From UBA2589 sp965223235 (GTDB lineage Bacteria > Gemmatimonadota > Gemmatimonadetes > Longimicrobiales > Gaopeijiaceae), in the NCBI GenBank assembly GCA_965223235.1, contig CBDCVV010000012.1, positions 186,001-250,000 on the forward strand: 64,000 nucleotides of DNA. The letters run 5' to 3'. Made by a program: the position numbers and the translations under genes. Position 1 is the first letter of the stretch, and every line of letters begins with the position of its first letter. Below, piece after piece: positions 32,775-41,382 of this stretch. The notes under the pieces were generated by a model, which saw nothing but the letters and a program-made list of their open reading frames with translations, was not told where the DNA came from and searched no databases.

Positions 32775-34238
32775 ATGTCGGAAGTGGCGATCTCAACGGA
32801 GACCCCCCCCGAGCAGCGCGCAGAGGGCGATGAGCCGGTCTGGCTCGACGAGCTTACACCTCGCCAGATCGTCGGGGAGCTGGACAAGTACATCGTCGGT
32901 CAGGGCGATGCCAAGAAGGCGGTAGCGATCGTCCTCAGGAATCGATGGAGGCGTCAGAGAGTCGCCGACGAGATGAGGCACGAGATCGCCCCCAACAATC
33001 TGATCCTGATCGGACCCACTGGGGTCGGGAAGACTGAGATCGCTCGTCGGTTGGCTCGACTCGCGGGGGCGCCCTTCCTCAAGGTAGAAGCATCGAAGTT
33101 CACCGAGGTCGGGTACGTCGGTAGAGATGTGGAGTCGATGATCCGAGATCTGGTCGACATCTCCATCAACCTCGTTCGGGCGGACCGAGAGTACGAAGTA
33201 CAGGGGATCGCCGAAGAGAGAGTACACGAGCGACTCTTGGATCTGTTGATCCCTCGTACGAATCCCGAGCCGCCCACGTCAGATGACGCGGTCAGCGTCT
33301 TCGTAGCCGGCCCGAGCGGGGTGCAGGCAACGGAGGGTGAAGAGGTCCAAGACCGACGAGCCCGGACTCGCGAAAAGCTGGGTGATCTGCTCCGGGACGG
33401 AAAACTCGAAGAGCGCGAGGTCGAGATCGAGGTAACTCAATCTGCTTCGATCGACGGGATGATGATCCCGATGGGGGGCGGTGAAGGAATGGATCACAAC
33501 TTCACCGAGATGCTCCAGGACATGCTGCCGAAGAAGAAGAAGCGGCGCGTCGTTTCTGTCGCTGAAGCCCGACGGATTCTCCTTCAGGACGAACTGGACA
33601 AGCTCGTCGATATGGACGAGGTCGTGAATGAAGCGCTGTACCGGGCCGAAGAAATGGGGATCGTCTTTCTCGATGAGATCGACAAGGTGGCCGGAGACCG
33701 GGGCGGACACGGACCCGATGTGAGTCGGGAAGGAGTCCAGCGAGACCTACTCCCGATCGTCGAAGGTTCGACGGTCGCGACCAAGTATGGACTCGTCCGG
33801 ACCGATCACATCCTATTCATCGCGGCCGGTGCCTTCCACGTGGCGAAGCCGTCCGACTTGATTCCGGAGCTTCAGGGCCGCTTCCCGATACGGGTCGAGT
33901 TGCACACGCTCGGTGAGGAGGAGTTCGTGAGAATTCTGACGGAACCGAAGAACGCACTGATCGAACAGTACAAGGCACTGGTCGAGACCGAAGGAGGGAG
34001 CCTCGACTTCCGGGACGAAGGAATCGACGAGGTCGCCAAGATCGCGATGGAGCTAAACGAGCGGATGGAGAATATCGGAGCTCGTAGGCTTCGGACGGTA
34101 CTCACGACGCTGCTCGAAGAAGTCATGTTCGACCTTCCCGAGGCCGCGGGTCAGCCTGTGGTCGTCGATCGAGCTTTTGTTCGAGAGAGGCTCGCAGACG
34201 TGGCCGAGAACGAGGACCTCAGCCGTTACATCCTATAG
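32775..34238 (+). CDS. hslU: HslU ATPase subunit
   Basis: A 487-residue AAA+ unfoldase, partner of HslV. LTPRQIVGELDKYIVGQGDA is the N-terminal signature; GPTGVGKTEIARRLA is Walker A; FLDEIDKVAGD is Walker B; GRFPIRVELHTL and NIGARRLRTVLTTLLE fall in the sensor and C-terminal regions, and the chain ends EDLSRYIL, the tail that inserts into HslV. An intermediate I-domain with acidic and KKKKRR stretches lies at about 130-260. Two-base spacing to hslV means one operon. Confidence 0.96.
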   Translation: MSEVAISTETPPEQRAEGDEPVWLDELTPRQIVGELDKYIVGQGDAKKAVAIVLRNRWRRQRVADEMRHEIAPNNLILIGPTGVGKTEIARRLARLAGAPFLKVEASKFTEVGYVGRDVESMIRDLVDISINLVRADREYEVQGIAEERVHERLLDLLIPRTNPEPPTSDDAVSVFVAGPSGVQATEGEEVQDRRARTREKLGDLLRDGKLEEREVEIEVTQSASIDGMMIPMGGGEGMDHNFTEMLQDMLPKKKKRRVVSVAEARRILLQDELDKLVDMDEVVNEALYRAEEMGIVFLDEIDKVAGDRGGHGPDVSREGVQRDLLPIVEGSTVATKYGLVRTDHILFIAAGAFHVAKPSDLIPELQGRFPIRVELHTLGEEEFVRILTEPKNALIEQYKALVETEGGSLDFRDEGIDEVAKIAMELNERMENIGARRLRTVLTTLLEEVMFDLPEAAGQPVVVDRAFVRERLADVAENEDLSRYIL

Positions 34239-34299
34239 CCCCTCCGGGCGCCGACTTTCTACGGTGGCTCAGCCCGCCGTCCATGGAGAGACAATCCGA

Positions 34300-35409
34300 A
34301 TGAATGACGAACTCAAGCGCACGCCCCTGTACTCGGCACACGTGGAGCTCGGCGGAAAGATGGTCCCGTTCGCCGGCTTCTCGATGCCAGTTCAGTACCC
34401 GAGCGGGATCACCGCCGAGCATCAGGCCGTTCGTGAAGCATGTGGGCTCTTCGACGTGTCCCACATGGGTGAGTTCATCGTGACCGGGCCGGAGGCACTT
34501 GAACTCGTTCAGCGGATCTCGGTGAACGACGCGGCACGAGTCGAGGTCGGTCAGGCCCAATACAGCGCGATGTGCCTGGAGAACGGCTGTGTAATCGACG
34601 ATCTGATCATCTACCGCTTCGATGACCGCTTCATGCTCGTCGTAAACGCGGCGAACCTTCACAAGGATTGGGAGTGGGTTTCGAAGCACGCCGCGGACTT
34701 CGACGTGGAGCTGGAGGATGCGTCCGAGCGGATCGCCCTCTTAGCGCTCCAAGGGCCTTCCGCCCGTGAGGCTCTCCGACCATTGGCGAGCTTGGACGTC
34801 GACGAGGTCGCGTACTACCGCTTCAAGGAGGGGCAGGTGTGCGGGCGAGACGCGGTGATCTCGGGCACGGGATACACGGGCGAGGACGGATTCGAGCTCT
34901 ATGTCGCCGCTGAAGATGCCCCGACCATTTGGGCCGAACTGCTTCGAGCGGGTGCGGACGATGGTCTTGTTCCGGCCGGCCTCGGTGCGCGCGACTCGCT
35001 TCGGCTCGAGGTCGGGTACGCGCTGTACGGGAACGACATCGACGATCAGCACACGACTTTGGAATCGGGATTGGGTTGGATTACCAAGATCGACAAAGGA
35101 GACTTCGTCGGCAGGGACGCGCTAGCTGCGCAGAAGGAAGAAGGTGTGCGTCGGAAGCTCGTCGGACTGCGCGTAGAGGGCCGGGGCTTTCCGCGGCCTG
35201 GGTACGCCATCGTCTCCGAAGGACAGGAGGTCGGGTCGGTGACGAGTGGGACGGTCTCGCCAACGCTCGGGGTCGGAGTGGCACTCGGGTACGTGCCGAC
35301 TGATTTGGCCAAGAGCGGGACGCAGCTCCAGATCGACGCGAGGGGACGCCACGTCGACGCAGTCGTGGAGCGGCCCCCGTTTTACAAGCACGGCTCGATT
35401 CGGAGATAA
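34300..35409 (+). CDS. gcvT: Aminomethyltransferase (glycine cleavage T protein)
   Basis: From the ATG at 34300, 369 residues, the normal length. RTPLYSAHVELGGKMVPFAG opens the family, HMGEFIVTG and CVIDDLIIYRF (catalytic Asp region) follow, and GTGYTGEDGFELYV and AGLGARDSLRLEVGYALYG bind folate. It transfers the methylene group from the H-protein-bound aminomethyl to tetrahydrofolate. gcvH and gcvP are not in the window. A longer frame back to 34177 would overlap hslU and lacks homology, so it is rejected. Confidence 0.95.
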   Translation: MNDELKRTPLYSAHVELGGKMVPFAGFSMPVQYPSGITAEHQAVREACGLFDVSHMGEFIVTGPEALELVQRISVNDAARVEVGQAQYSAMCLENGCVIDDLIIYRFDDRFMLVVNAANLHKDWEWVSKHAADFDVELEDASERIALLALQGPSAREALRPLASLDVDEVAYYRFKEGQVCGRDAVISGTGYTGEDGFELYVAAEDAPTIWAELLRAGADDGLVPAGLGARDSLRLEVGYALYGNDIDDQHTTLESGLGWITKIDKGDFVGRDALAAQKEEGVRRKLVGLRVEGRGFPRPGYAIVSEGQEVGSVTSGTVSPTLGVGVALGYVPTDLAKSGTQLQIDARGRHVDAVVERPPFYKHGSIRR

Positions 35410-35419
35410 GGCTCCCTCG

Positions 35420-35950
35420 ATGGGTGATGAAGCGACTACCGTCGTACGCGTTGGCGTGCTCACCGTGAGCGACCGCTGTCACGCCGGCACGTACTCCGAC
35501 CGGAGTGGTCCCGTGATCGAAGCGTGGTGCAGTGAGCGGGAGTACGAAGTGGTTCACCGCGCCATCGTCCCTGACGAGACTTCCGAGATCGTGCGCACGC
35601 TTCGCACGTGGTGCGACGCAGGTATCGGAGTCGTCTTGACGACCGGAGGCACGGGCTTCAGTCCGCGAGACGTGACGCCCGAGGCGACACGGGTTGTGAT
35701 CGAACGGGAGGCTCCAGGAATAGCGGAACGGATCCGCCAGCGGGGAGCCGAGAGTACCCCTTTCGCCGCCCTTTCCCGCGGGGTCGCGGGCATACGAGGG
35801 CACACGCTCGTCGTGAATCTGCCGGGGAGTCCTGCGGGCGTGGGTGATGGGCTCACCGTTTTGGAGCCACTCTTGGAGCATGCGATCCAGCTCGCGAGAG
35901 GCGAAGAGTCGTCGCATGACGCCAACCCACGACGCGGGGGGGCGGCGTGA
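35420..35950 (+). CDS. MogA/MoaB family molybdopterin biosynthesis protein
   Basis: A 176-residue protein with VGVLTVSDRCHAGTYSDRSG, LTTGGTGFSPRDVTPEAT and VNLPGSPAGVGDGLTVL, the molybdopterin-binding motifs of MogA/MoaB. It would adenylate molybdopterin before molybdenum insertion. MogA and MoaB cannot be separated by eye, so no symbol is given. It starts 10 bases after gcvT and its stop overlaps the next gene (GTGA), but no other molybdenum cofactor gene is nearby. Confidence 0.88.
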   Translation: MGDEATTVVRVGVLTVSDRCHAGTYSDRSGPVIEAWCSEREYEVVHRAIVPDETSEIVRTLRTWCDAGIGVVLTTGGTGFSPRDVTPEATRVVIEREAPGIAERIRQRGAESTPFAALSRGVAGIRGHTLVVNLPGSPAGVGDGLTVLEPLLEHAIQLARGEESSHDANPRRGGAA

Positions 35951-37539
35951 GTAGTGGGGCAGTGCTGATCTCGACGCACGATCTACCGCAAGCGGGGCGG
36001 CTACGGGAGGGTTTCGTGAACGCCGGGTACGAGACCGAACTCGTGACCCCTCACGAGGAGATCGGTGCGTCCGTCGAAGCCGGGCTTCTCATTCTCACCG
36101 GGGGCTCTGCGCAAGATCGGAAGTATCTGACCGCCCAAGCCACCGAGCGCCTCCACGTTCCGGTGTTCGTGATACGCGGCGAGGGTGAAGATTCGAGTTC
36201 GATACTCGCGAGCTATGAAGAGGTCTTTCCCCATGGGGTTGCGACCGAGGACGTCGTGCTCCTGGGTAGTCGAGCATTGGAGCGGATGCGACTCCGGAAC
36301 GTCACGGGAATCGTGGGCCAGACGGACGCCATGCGTCAGGTATTGGAGCGGGTGGTTCAGATTGCTCCCGTGGGCTCCACGGTACTGGTCACCGGAGAGT
36401 CGGGGACAGGTAAGGAGTTGGTGTCACGAGGACTCCACGCGCTCTCCCCCAGGCGGCACAAGCCGTTTATCGCGGTCAATGTGGCGGCCCTCTCTGAGAC
36501 TCTCCTGGAGTCTGAACTCTTCGGTCACGAGAAGGGTGCGTTCACTGGAGCGATCGACGCACGAAAGGGACTCTTCGAGCTTGCGGACGGAGGGACGATC
36601 TTCCTCGACGAGATCGGCGAGATGCCGGTCGCGACGCAAACGAAGCTCCTCCGGGTCCTCGAGCAGCGGGAGTTCCATCGGGTCGGGGGAGAACAGCCGA
36701 TCAAGGTGGATGTCCGGATTGTCGCGGCTACGAACCAAGAGCTGAGACAGCTTGTCGCGATCGGAGAGTTCAGGAGGGATCTGTACTTCCGTTTGAACGT
36801 CCTCAACATCGAGCTACCACCCCTCCGGGAGCGGCGCGCCGATATCCCGCTCCTCGTAGAGAACTACGTGCGGGACGTGTCGGATCGTAACGACCGTCCC
36901 TTTCCTGGGATCTCGCCGGAAGCGATGGAGATCCTGATCGAGTACAGCTGGCCGGGCAACGTGCGCGAGCTCCGTAACTTGGTCGAGTCGATGGTCGTAC
37001 TCGCTCCCGGCCGTGTGATTCGCCCGGAGGACATCCCAGACGAAGTGAGATCGGGAGGGAGGGCCCTCTTGCCGGTCGCGCCGGTCCGCTCGGGTACCGA
37101 TCCGGACAATGGGCAGGGCACAGCACTTCGTCCGGAGCTCGAGTTTGTCTTCAGAACGCTCGTAGACTTACGTCTGGACGTAGACGACCTGCGGCGCGAC
37201 TTCGACGCGTACAGGGCGGCGGAAGAGGCGTACCCGCTGGTGCCCGGCGAAATCGTGTCGCACGTCGACCCTACCGACCCACAGCGTTCGAGCGGCGGGC
37301 CGCGCGGGATTGAGATTCCGGCGTATACGCCCAACGCGGAGGTCTCGATCGCTCCGCCGGAAGAAGAGGAGCGGGTCGTGGTGTTCCGCCCTGGGATGAC
37401 GATCGACGAGATGGAGCGCGAGGCAATCGCAGCGGCTCTTGCTCAAGTGTCGGGGAACCGTAGAAAGGCTGCCGAACTCCTCGGGATCGGCGAGAGGACG
37501 CTGTACCGGAAGATTTCCAAGTACGACTTGGAAGCTTAG
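35947..37539 (+). CDS. Sigma-54-dependent activator with degenerate receiver domain
   Basis: A 530-residue activator, GTG start overlapping the previous stop. The first ~120 residues look like a receiver fold (GAVLISTHDLPQAGRLREGF as beta1/alpha1, AGLLILTGGSA as beta3), but the acidic pocket and the phosphorylatable Asp after beta3 are missing. The AAA+ domain has GESGTGKELVSR, GAFTGA in HEKGAFTGAIDA, and TIFLDEIGEM. A linker of ~110 residues with a coiled segment follows, then the helix-turn-helix GNRRKAAELLGIGERTLYRK. It probably responds to protein-protein contact or a ligand rather than phosphorylation. No kinase gene adjoins it. Confidence 0.85.
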   Translation: MSSGAVLISTHDLPQAGRLREGFVNAGYETELVTPHEEIGASVEAGLLILTGGSAQDRKYLTAQATERLHVPVFVIRGEGEDSSSILASYEEVFPHGVATEDVVLLGSRALERMRLRNVTGIVGQTDAMRQVLERVVQIAPVGSTVLVTGESGTGKELVSRGLHALSPRRHKPFIAVNVAALSETLLESELFGHEKGAFTGAIDARKGLFELADGGTIFLDEIGEMPVATQTKLLRVLEQREFHRVGGEQPIKVDVRIVAATNQELRQLVAIGEFRRDLYFRLNVLNIELPPLRERRADIPLLVENYVRDVSDRNDRPFPGISPEAMEILIEYSWPGNVRELRNLVESMVVLAPGRVIRPEDIPDEVRSGGRALLPVAPVRSGTDPDNGQGTALRPELEFVFRTLVDLRLDVDDLRRDFDAYRAAEEAYPLVPGEIVSHVDPTDPQRSSGGPRGIEIPAYTPNAEVSIAPPEEEERVVVFRPGMTIDEMEREAIAAALAQVSGNRRKAAELLGIGERTLYRKISKYDLEA

Positions 37540-38162
37540 GAAGAGCCTCCGCGCGATCGTGCGAGGGCACGACTGCGCTCAGCTCGAACCCGTGTGAGGA
37601 TTCCCGCCCATTCGTTGGATTGCGCGGTACCGTACGCGACGACGAGGTCCGAATCGAGGGCTACTCCGGGCCCGTAGCCGTACACGGCCATCTCTGGACT
37701 CTGCTGCCGGACGCGCTGTTGTCCCCACGAAGGGGTAATCGGCACCACGGCCGAAGGTCGGGCTCTCAGACCTCTCGAGATGATATGGACGTCGTTCGGT
37801 AGGAAAGCGCGATCGGGTTCGTCCGAGTAGAACGAGACGAGAAAGAGTTCAGTCTCGTCCGGGATCGCGTCTCCGTGGGCGGCCACGACCCCCGCGAGCC
37901 GAGTGTACACATCGGGTGCTGCCACCCGGATGACGGACTCGGAGAGGGGAGTGACGTGCAGCTCGAGGTCGGCACTCCGCACGGTAATCGTGATCTCTTC
38001 CTGGAGCAGGGTACCGTATCCGGCCGGCGGCATCTCGCTCGGTGCGAGCGAATCTGTTGTCGGTGTGGCCGGCGCGATCGTACAAGCGCCGCATGCGAAT
38101 ACGGCGACGAAGAGGCGAACACCGGGGGATCCCCACACAGGAGTGTTACCCGTCGGCGCCAT
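37536..38162 (-). CDS. Hypothetical lipoprotein
   Basis: A 208-residue protein not recognised. The N-terminus has a hydrophobic stretch VRLFVAVFACGAC ending in a lipobox-like ACGAC, so lipidation at Cys27 is likely. The mature part (EITITVRSADLELHVTPLSE, YTRLAGVVAAHG, ETELFLVSFYSDEPDRAF) is mixed alpha/beta. It overlaps the end of engB by 17 bases upstream and the convergent activator gene by 4 bases downstream, so it is probably the last gene of the tig-clpP-clpX-lon-engB strand. Function unknown. Confidence 0.7.
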   Translation of the reverse strand: MAPTGNTPVWGSPGVRLFVAVFACGACTIAPATPTTDSLAPSEMPPAGYGTLLQEEITITVRSADLELHVTPLSESVIRVAAPDVYTRLAGVVAAHGDAIPDETELFLVSFYSDEPDRAFLPNDVHIISRGLRARPSAVVPITPSWGQQRVRQQSPEMAVYGYGPGVALDSDLVVAYGTAQSNEWAGILTRVRAERSRALARSRGGSS

Positions 38163-38763
38163 GACCGTCTCCCTCCACCAGCTCGGTGATGGCTTCTAGG
38201 AGTTCTGATCGACCTTCGCCGGTCTTCGAAGAGAATGGGATCAACTGCGAGCCGTCGACTTGGAGTGTGCTTTCAGCCCGAGAGAGAGACTTCCCACGTT
38301 CACCGCGCTTCAGCTTGTCGATCTTGGTGAGTGCGACGACGGCTGGAAGCCCCACTTCCGCGAGGTAGCCGACCATGTGAAGGTCGTGTCGGGTGGGTTC
38401 GTGGCGTGCGTCGACAAGGTGCACCACACCCACCGGGTGGCCAGACGTGCCCAGATACCACTCGATGAGCTCTGCCCAGGCATGGCGAGTGGCCTCGGGC
38501 ACCCGAGCAAAGCCGTATCCCGGGAGATCGACGAGGAAGAAGAGATCGTTCACCAGGTAGAAGTTCAGCGCCTGTGTCTTCCCGGGGCGGGACGATACTC
38601 GGGCGACCTTGCTCTGGGTGCGGCGCAGGAGCGTATTGATCAACGACGATTTCCCGACGTTTGAACGCCCCGAGAATGCGATCTGGGGCAGACCCGCTGG
38701 AGAGGGAAGGGGACCGTCCGGCTCCGCCACCGTCCCGGCGTACTCCACCGATCGGATGATCAT
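38146..38763 (-). CDS. engB: Ribosome biogenesis GTPase EngB (YsxC/YihA)
   Basis: The ATG at 38763 overlaps the lon stop (ATGA) and gives 205 residues, standard size; a longer frame upstream inside lon is a shadow. G1 is GRSNVGKSSLIN, G2/G3 are SRPGKTQALNFYLV and LVDLPGYGFARV, G4 is TKIDKLKRGER and G5 FSSKTGEG. It acts in late assembly of the 50S ribosomal subunit. lon-engB adjacency is also known from Bacillus (lonA-ysxC). Confidence 0.95.
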   Translation of the reverse strand: MIIRSVEYAGTVAEPDGPLPSPAGLPQIAFSGRSNVGKSSLINTLLRRTQSKVARVSSRPGKTQALNFYLVNDLFFLVDLPGYGFARVPEATRHAWAELIEWYLGTSGHPVGVVHLVDARHEPTRHDLHMVGYLAEVGLPAVVALTKIDKLKRGERGKSLSRAESTLQVDGSQLIPFSSKTGEGRSELLEAITELVEGDGHGADG

Positions 38764-41234
38764 CCTGGTGAGATCGCGATTCCGATCCCGGGATTCGTCT
38801 CGGCCGAAACGGCTTGTGTTGCCAGAACGGCGTCCATGACTTCGTCCATCGTACGTACCAAGTCGAAGTCGACTTGGTCGAGTACCTCCTGGGGAAGTGT
38901 CTCCAGGTCGTTCTCGTTGGCGTGCGGGAGCACCACTCGCTTCATCCCGCCACGGAGCGCCGCGACCGCCTTCTCCTTTACGCCCCCGACTGCGATGACG
39001 CGACCTCGGAGGGTGATCTCGCCAGTCATCGCCACGTCGGCGCGCGTTGGGGTATCGGTCAGCGCGGAGATCAGCGCGACGGCGATCGTAATTCCCGCCG
39101 ACGGGCCGTCTTTCGGGGTCGCGCCCTCGGGGATGTGGATGTGCACATCGATCTTCTCGTGAAAATGAGGATCGAGTCCCAGCATCTGAGCTCGAGAACG
39201 GGCGTACGTGACGGCCGCTTGGGCCGACTCCTTCATCACGTCGCCGAGCGTCCCGGTAAGACGGAGCCCCCCACTTCCTTCGACGACCGCGACCTCCACG
39301 TCCATGACCTGTCCTCCGGCGGTGGTCCACGCCAACCCGTTGGCGATTCCCACCCGGTCGTCGTCTCGGTCACGATCCGGTGGCTGGTACGGTGGGGGAC
39401 CGAGCAGCTCTTTGAGGGCTGAGCCGTGTACCTTCGCCGGCAACTCTTCGCCGTCCGCTGCGCTCCTCGCCAGCTTCCGAGCGACTCTCGAGAGGCGACG
39501 GTTCAGCTCCCGCACCCCCGCCTCGCGCGTGTACCGTTCGATCATCGTGTGGAGCGCTTCGTCCGAAAGGCCGATACCGGCCTCGACCAGCCCGTGGCTC
39601 TCTGACTGTCTCGGCCAGAGAAAGCGCCGGGCGATCTCCCGCTTCTCGGTGTCGAGGTACCCGGGAAGTCGGATGACTTCCATGCGATCCCGCAAAGGCT
39701 CGGGTACCCCCTGGAGCGTGTTGGCGGTCGCGACGAAGAGCACGTCCGAGAGGTCGTACTCGAGTTCCAGGTAGTGGTCTGCAAACGACTTGTTCTGCTC
39801 CGGATCGAGCACTTCGAGAAGCGCGGCACCCGGGTCGCCGTGAAAGTCGCGAGCGAGCTTGTCGATCTCGTCGAGGAGGAAGACGGGGTTCACAGACCCG
39901 CTTCGACGCATCCCCTGGATCACGCGTCCGGGCATGGCGCCTACATAGGTGCGACGATGCCCACGGATCTCGGCTTCGTCACGAACACCCCCTAAGCTCA
40001 CACGTACGAACTCCCGGCCCAACGCGTGCGCGATGCTGCGACCCAACGAGGTCTTGCCTACCCCCGGGGGACCGACGAGGCAGAGGATCGGTCCCCGCAT
40101 CGCCCCAACCAGGGAGAGGACCGCCACGTGGTCGAGGATCCGCTCCTTCACTTCACTCACACCGAAGTGTTCGGCTTCGAGAACGTCCGCCGCGTGTGCT
40201 ACGTCGAGGTTGTCCTGCGAGCGAGTGGCCCACGGCAGCGCCAGAAGCCAATCGAGGTACGTACGGATGACCGCGGCTTCCGGAGCAACCGGATTGAGCC
40301 TCCTGAGCCTTTTCAACTCCTTCTCGGCCCGCTCCGCTGCCGGCGGCGGGAGATGCCCACTCTCGATCTGCTCCGCGATCTCTTCCCAATCCTCGGGCTC
40401 TTGCTTCGTCGACGCGGTAGCGTCCCCCTTTGGACTCAGGTCGAAAGGAGAGTCACGCCCCCCCAACTGGAGCTGGATCTGGCGCTCGAGCTTCTGTTCG
40501 ATGCGGAGGATCTCCAATTCCCGCACGAGCATCTCGCGGATAATCTCGAGCTGATCGGCTAGCTTGTCCGCTTCGAGGATCTCTTGCTTCTCCAACGCCG
40601 GCACAATGAGGTGACCCGCCACGAGGTGCGCAAATCGGACGCGATCTCCGTCGGCGGCCAACATCGCGCTCAGTTCCTCCGGGATGCGTTCGTGCAAGCG
40701 GGCGTACTCGGCGTAGAGCCGACGCACATCTTCGCAAGCCGACTTGAGGGCCCGACGCCCGGCGACCGCTTTCGCGATCTCAGCCGCACTTTGCGCCGGT
40801 GACTTCGGGGCGGCGCCGGCAGCGGACGGACGAGTCTCCGTTTGAGCTTCCGATTCGCTCGGCACGAACACCTCGACCGTGGCGCGTAGCGCTTCAGTTG
40901 TCGTGGTCAGGCGCTTGATCTTGGCTCGGCCAAGACCCTCCAACACCACACGGCGCGTGCCGTCCGGGAGTTGGGTGATCTGTACCACTCGCGCCACGGT
41001 GCCTACCCGGAAGAGCTCGCTACCACTCGGGTCGTCGACCGATGGGTCACGCTGGGCGACGAGCAAGACCAGGTCGTCGGTAGCGCGACTCTGATCGAGC
41101 GCGGCCACCGACCGAGCCCGACCCACGAGGATGGGAAGTACGATGTACGGGAAGAAGACGAGGTCCCGAAGAGCTACGACCGGGAGTCGGTCGGGAATCT
41201 CGACCTGATCTTCAGCCCGGATAAGGGTGGGCAT
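38760..41234 (-). CDS. lon: ATP-dependent protease Lon
   Basis: An 824-residue Lon. The substrate-binding N domain starts LPVVALRDLVFFPYIVLPIL. The AAA+ module has GPPGVGKTSLGRSIAHALG and VFLLDEIDKLARDFHGDP. The protease domain has the Ser-Lys dyad Ser712 (PKDGPSAG) and Lys755 (GGVKEK), 43 residues apart as in E. coli. An Ala/Pro/Ser-rich stretch near 135-150 is an unusual insertion in the N domain. It degrades misfolded and regulatory proteins in the cytoplasm. A promoter candidate sits about 100 bases upstream. Confidence 0.96.
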   Translation of the reverse strand: MPTLIRAEDQVEIPDRLPVVALRDLVFFPYIVLPILVGRARSVAALDQSRATDDLVLLVAQRDPSVDDPSGSELFRVGTVARVVQITQLPDGTRRVVLEGLGRAKIKRLTTTTEALRATVEVFVPSESEAQTETRPSAAGAAPKSPAQSAAEIAKAVAGRRALKSACEDVRRLYAEYARLHERIPEELSAMLAADGDRVRFAHLVAGHLIVPALEKQEILEADKLADQLEIIREMLVRELEILRIEQKLERQIQLQLGGRDSPFDLSPKGDATASTKQEPEDWEEIAEQIESGHLPPPAAERAEKELKRLRRLNPVAPEAAVIRTYLDWLLALPWATRSQDNLDVAHAADVLEAEHFGVSEVKERILDHVAVLSLVGAMRGPILCLVGPPGVGKTSLGRSIAHALGREFVRVSLGGVRDEAEIRGHRRTYVGAMPGRVIQGMRRSGSVNPVFLLDEIDKLARDFHGDPGAALLEVLDPEQNKSFADHYLELEYDLSDVLFVATANTLQGVPEPLRDRMEVIRLPGYLDTEKREIARRFLWPRQSESHGLVEAGIGLSDEALHTMIERYTREAGVRELNRRLSRVARKLARSAADGEELPAKVHGSALKELLGPPPYQPPDRDRDDDRVGIANGLAWTTAGGQVMDVEVAVVEGSGGLRLTGTLGDVMKESAQAAVTYARSRAQMLGLDPHFHEKIDVHIHIPEGATPKDGPSAGITIAVALISALTDTPTRADVAMTGEITLRGRVIAVGGVKEKAVAALRGGMKRVVLPHANENDLETLPQEVLDQVDFDLVRTMDEVMDAVLATQAVSAETNPGIGIAISPG

Positions 41235-41329
41235 GCGCGCGGAAGCCCTTCGTGCGGAATACGGCGACAGCTGTATCGTAGGGCGACGTGGTGCGGCGCA
41301 ACAGGGACTGGGTCGACTAAGAAACGATC

Positions 41330-41357
41330 AGTCTACTTCTTGTCGTCCAGCCAACAA
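41330..41357 (-). promoter_or_regulatory. Candidate lon promoter
   Basis: On the minus strand TTGTTG (41357-41352) and TAGACT (41335-41330) are separated by 16 bases, a fair match to -35/-10 elements. It lies in the 148-base gap between clpX and lon and would leave a leader of almost 90 bases. No heat-shock sigma-32 or CIRCE-type site was seen. Confidence 0.35.
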
Positions 41358-41382
41358 GAAAGTCGGGGTCCTTCGAGGCCGA

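Noticed and set aside
38764..39330. N-terminal extension of engB into lon
   Set aside because: The extension is an Arg-rich out-of-frame reading of lon; the ATG at 38763 overlaps the lon stop and fits the family N-terminus.
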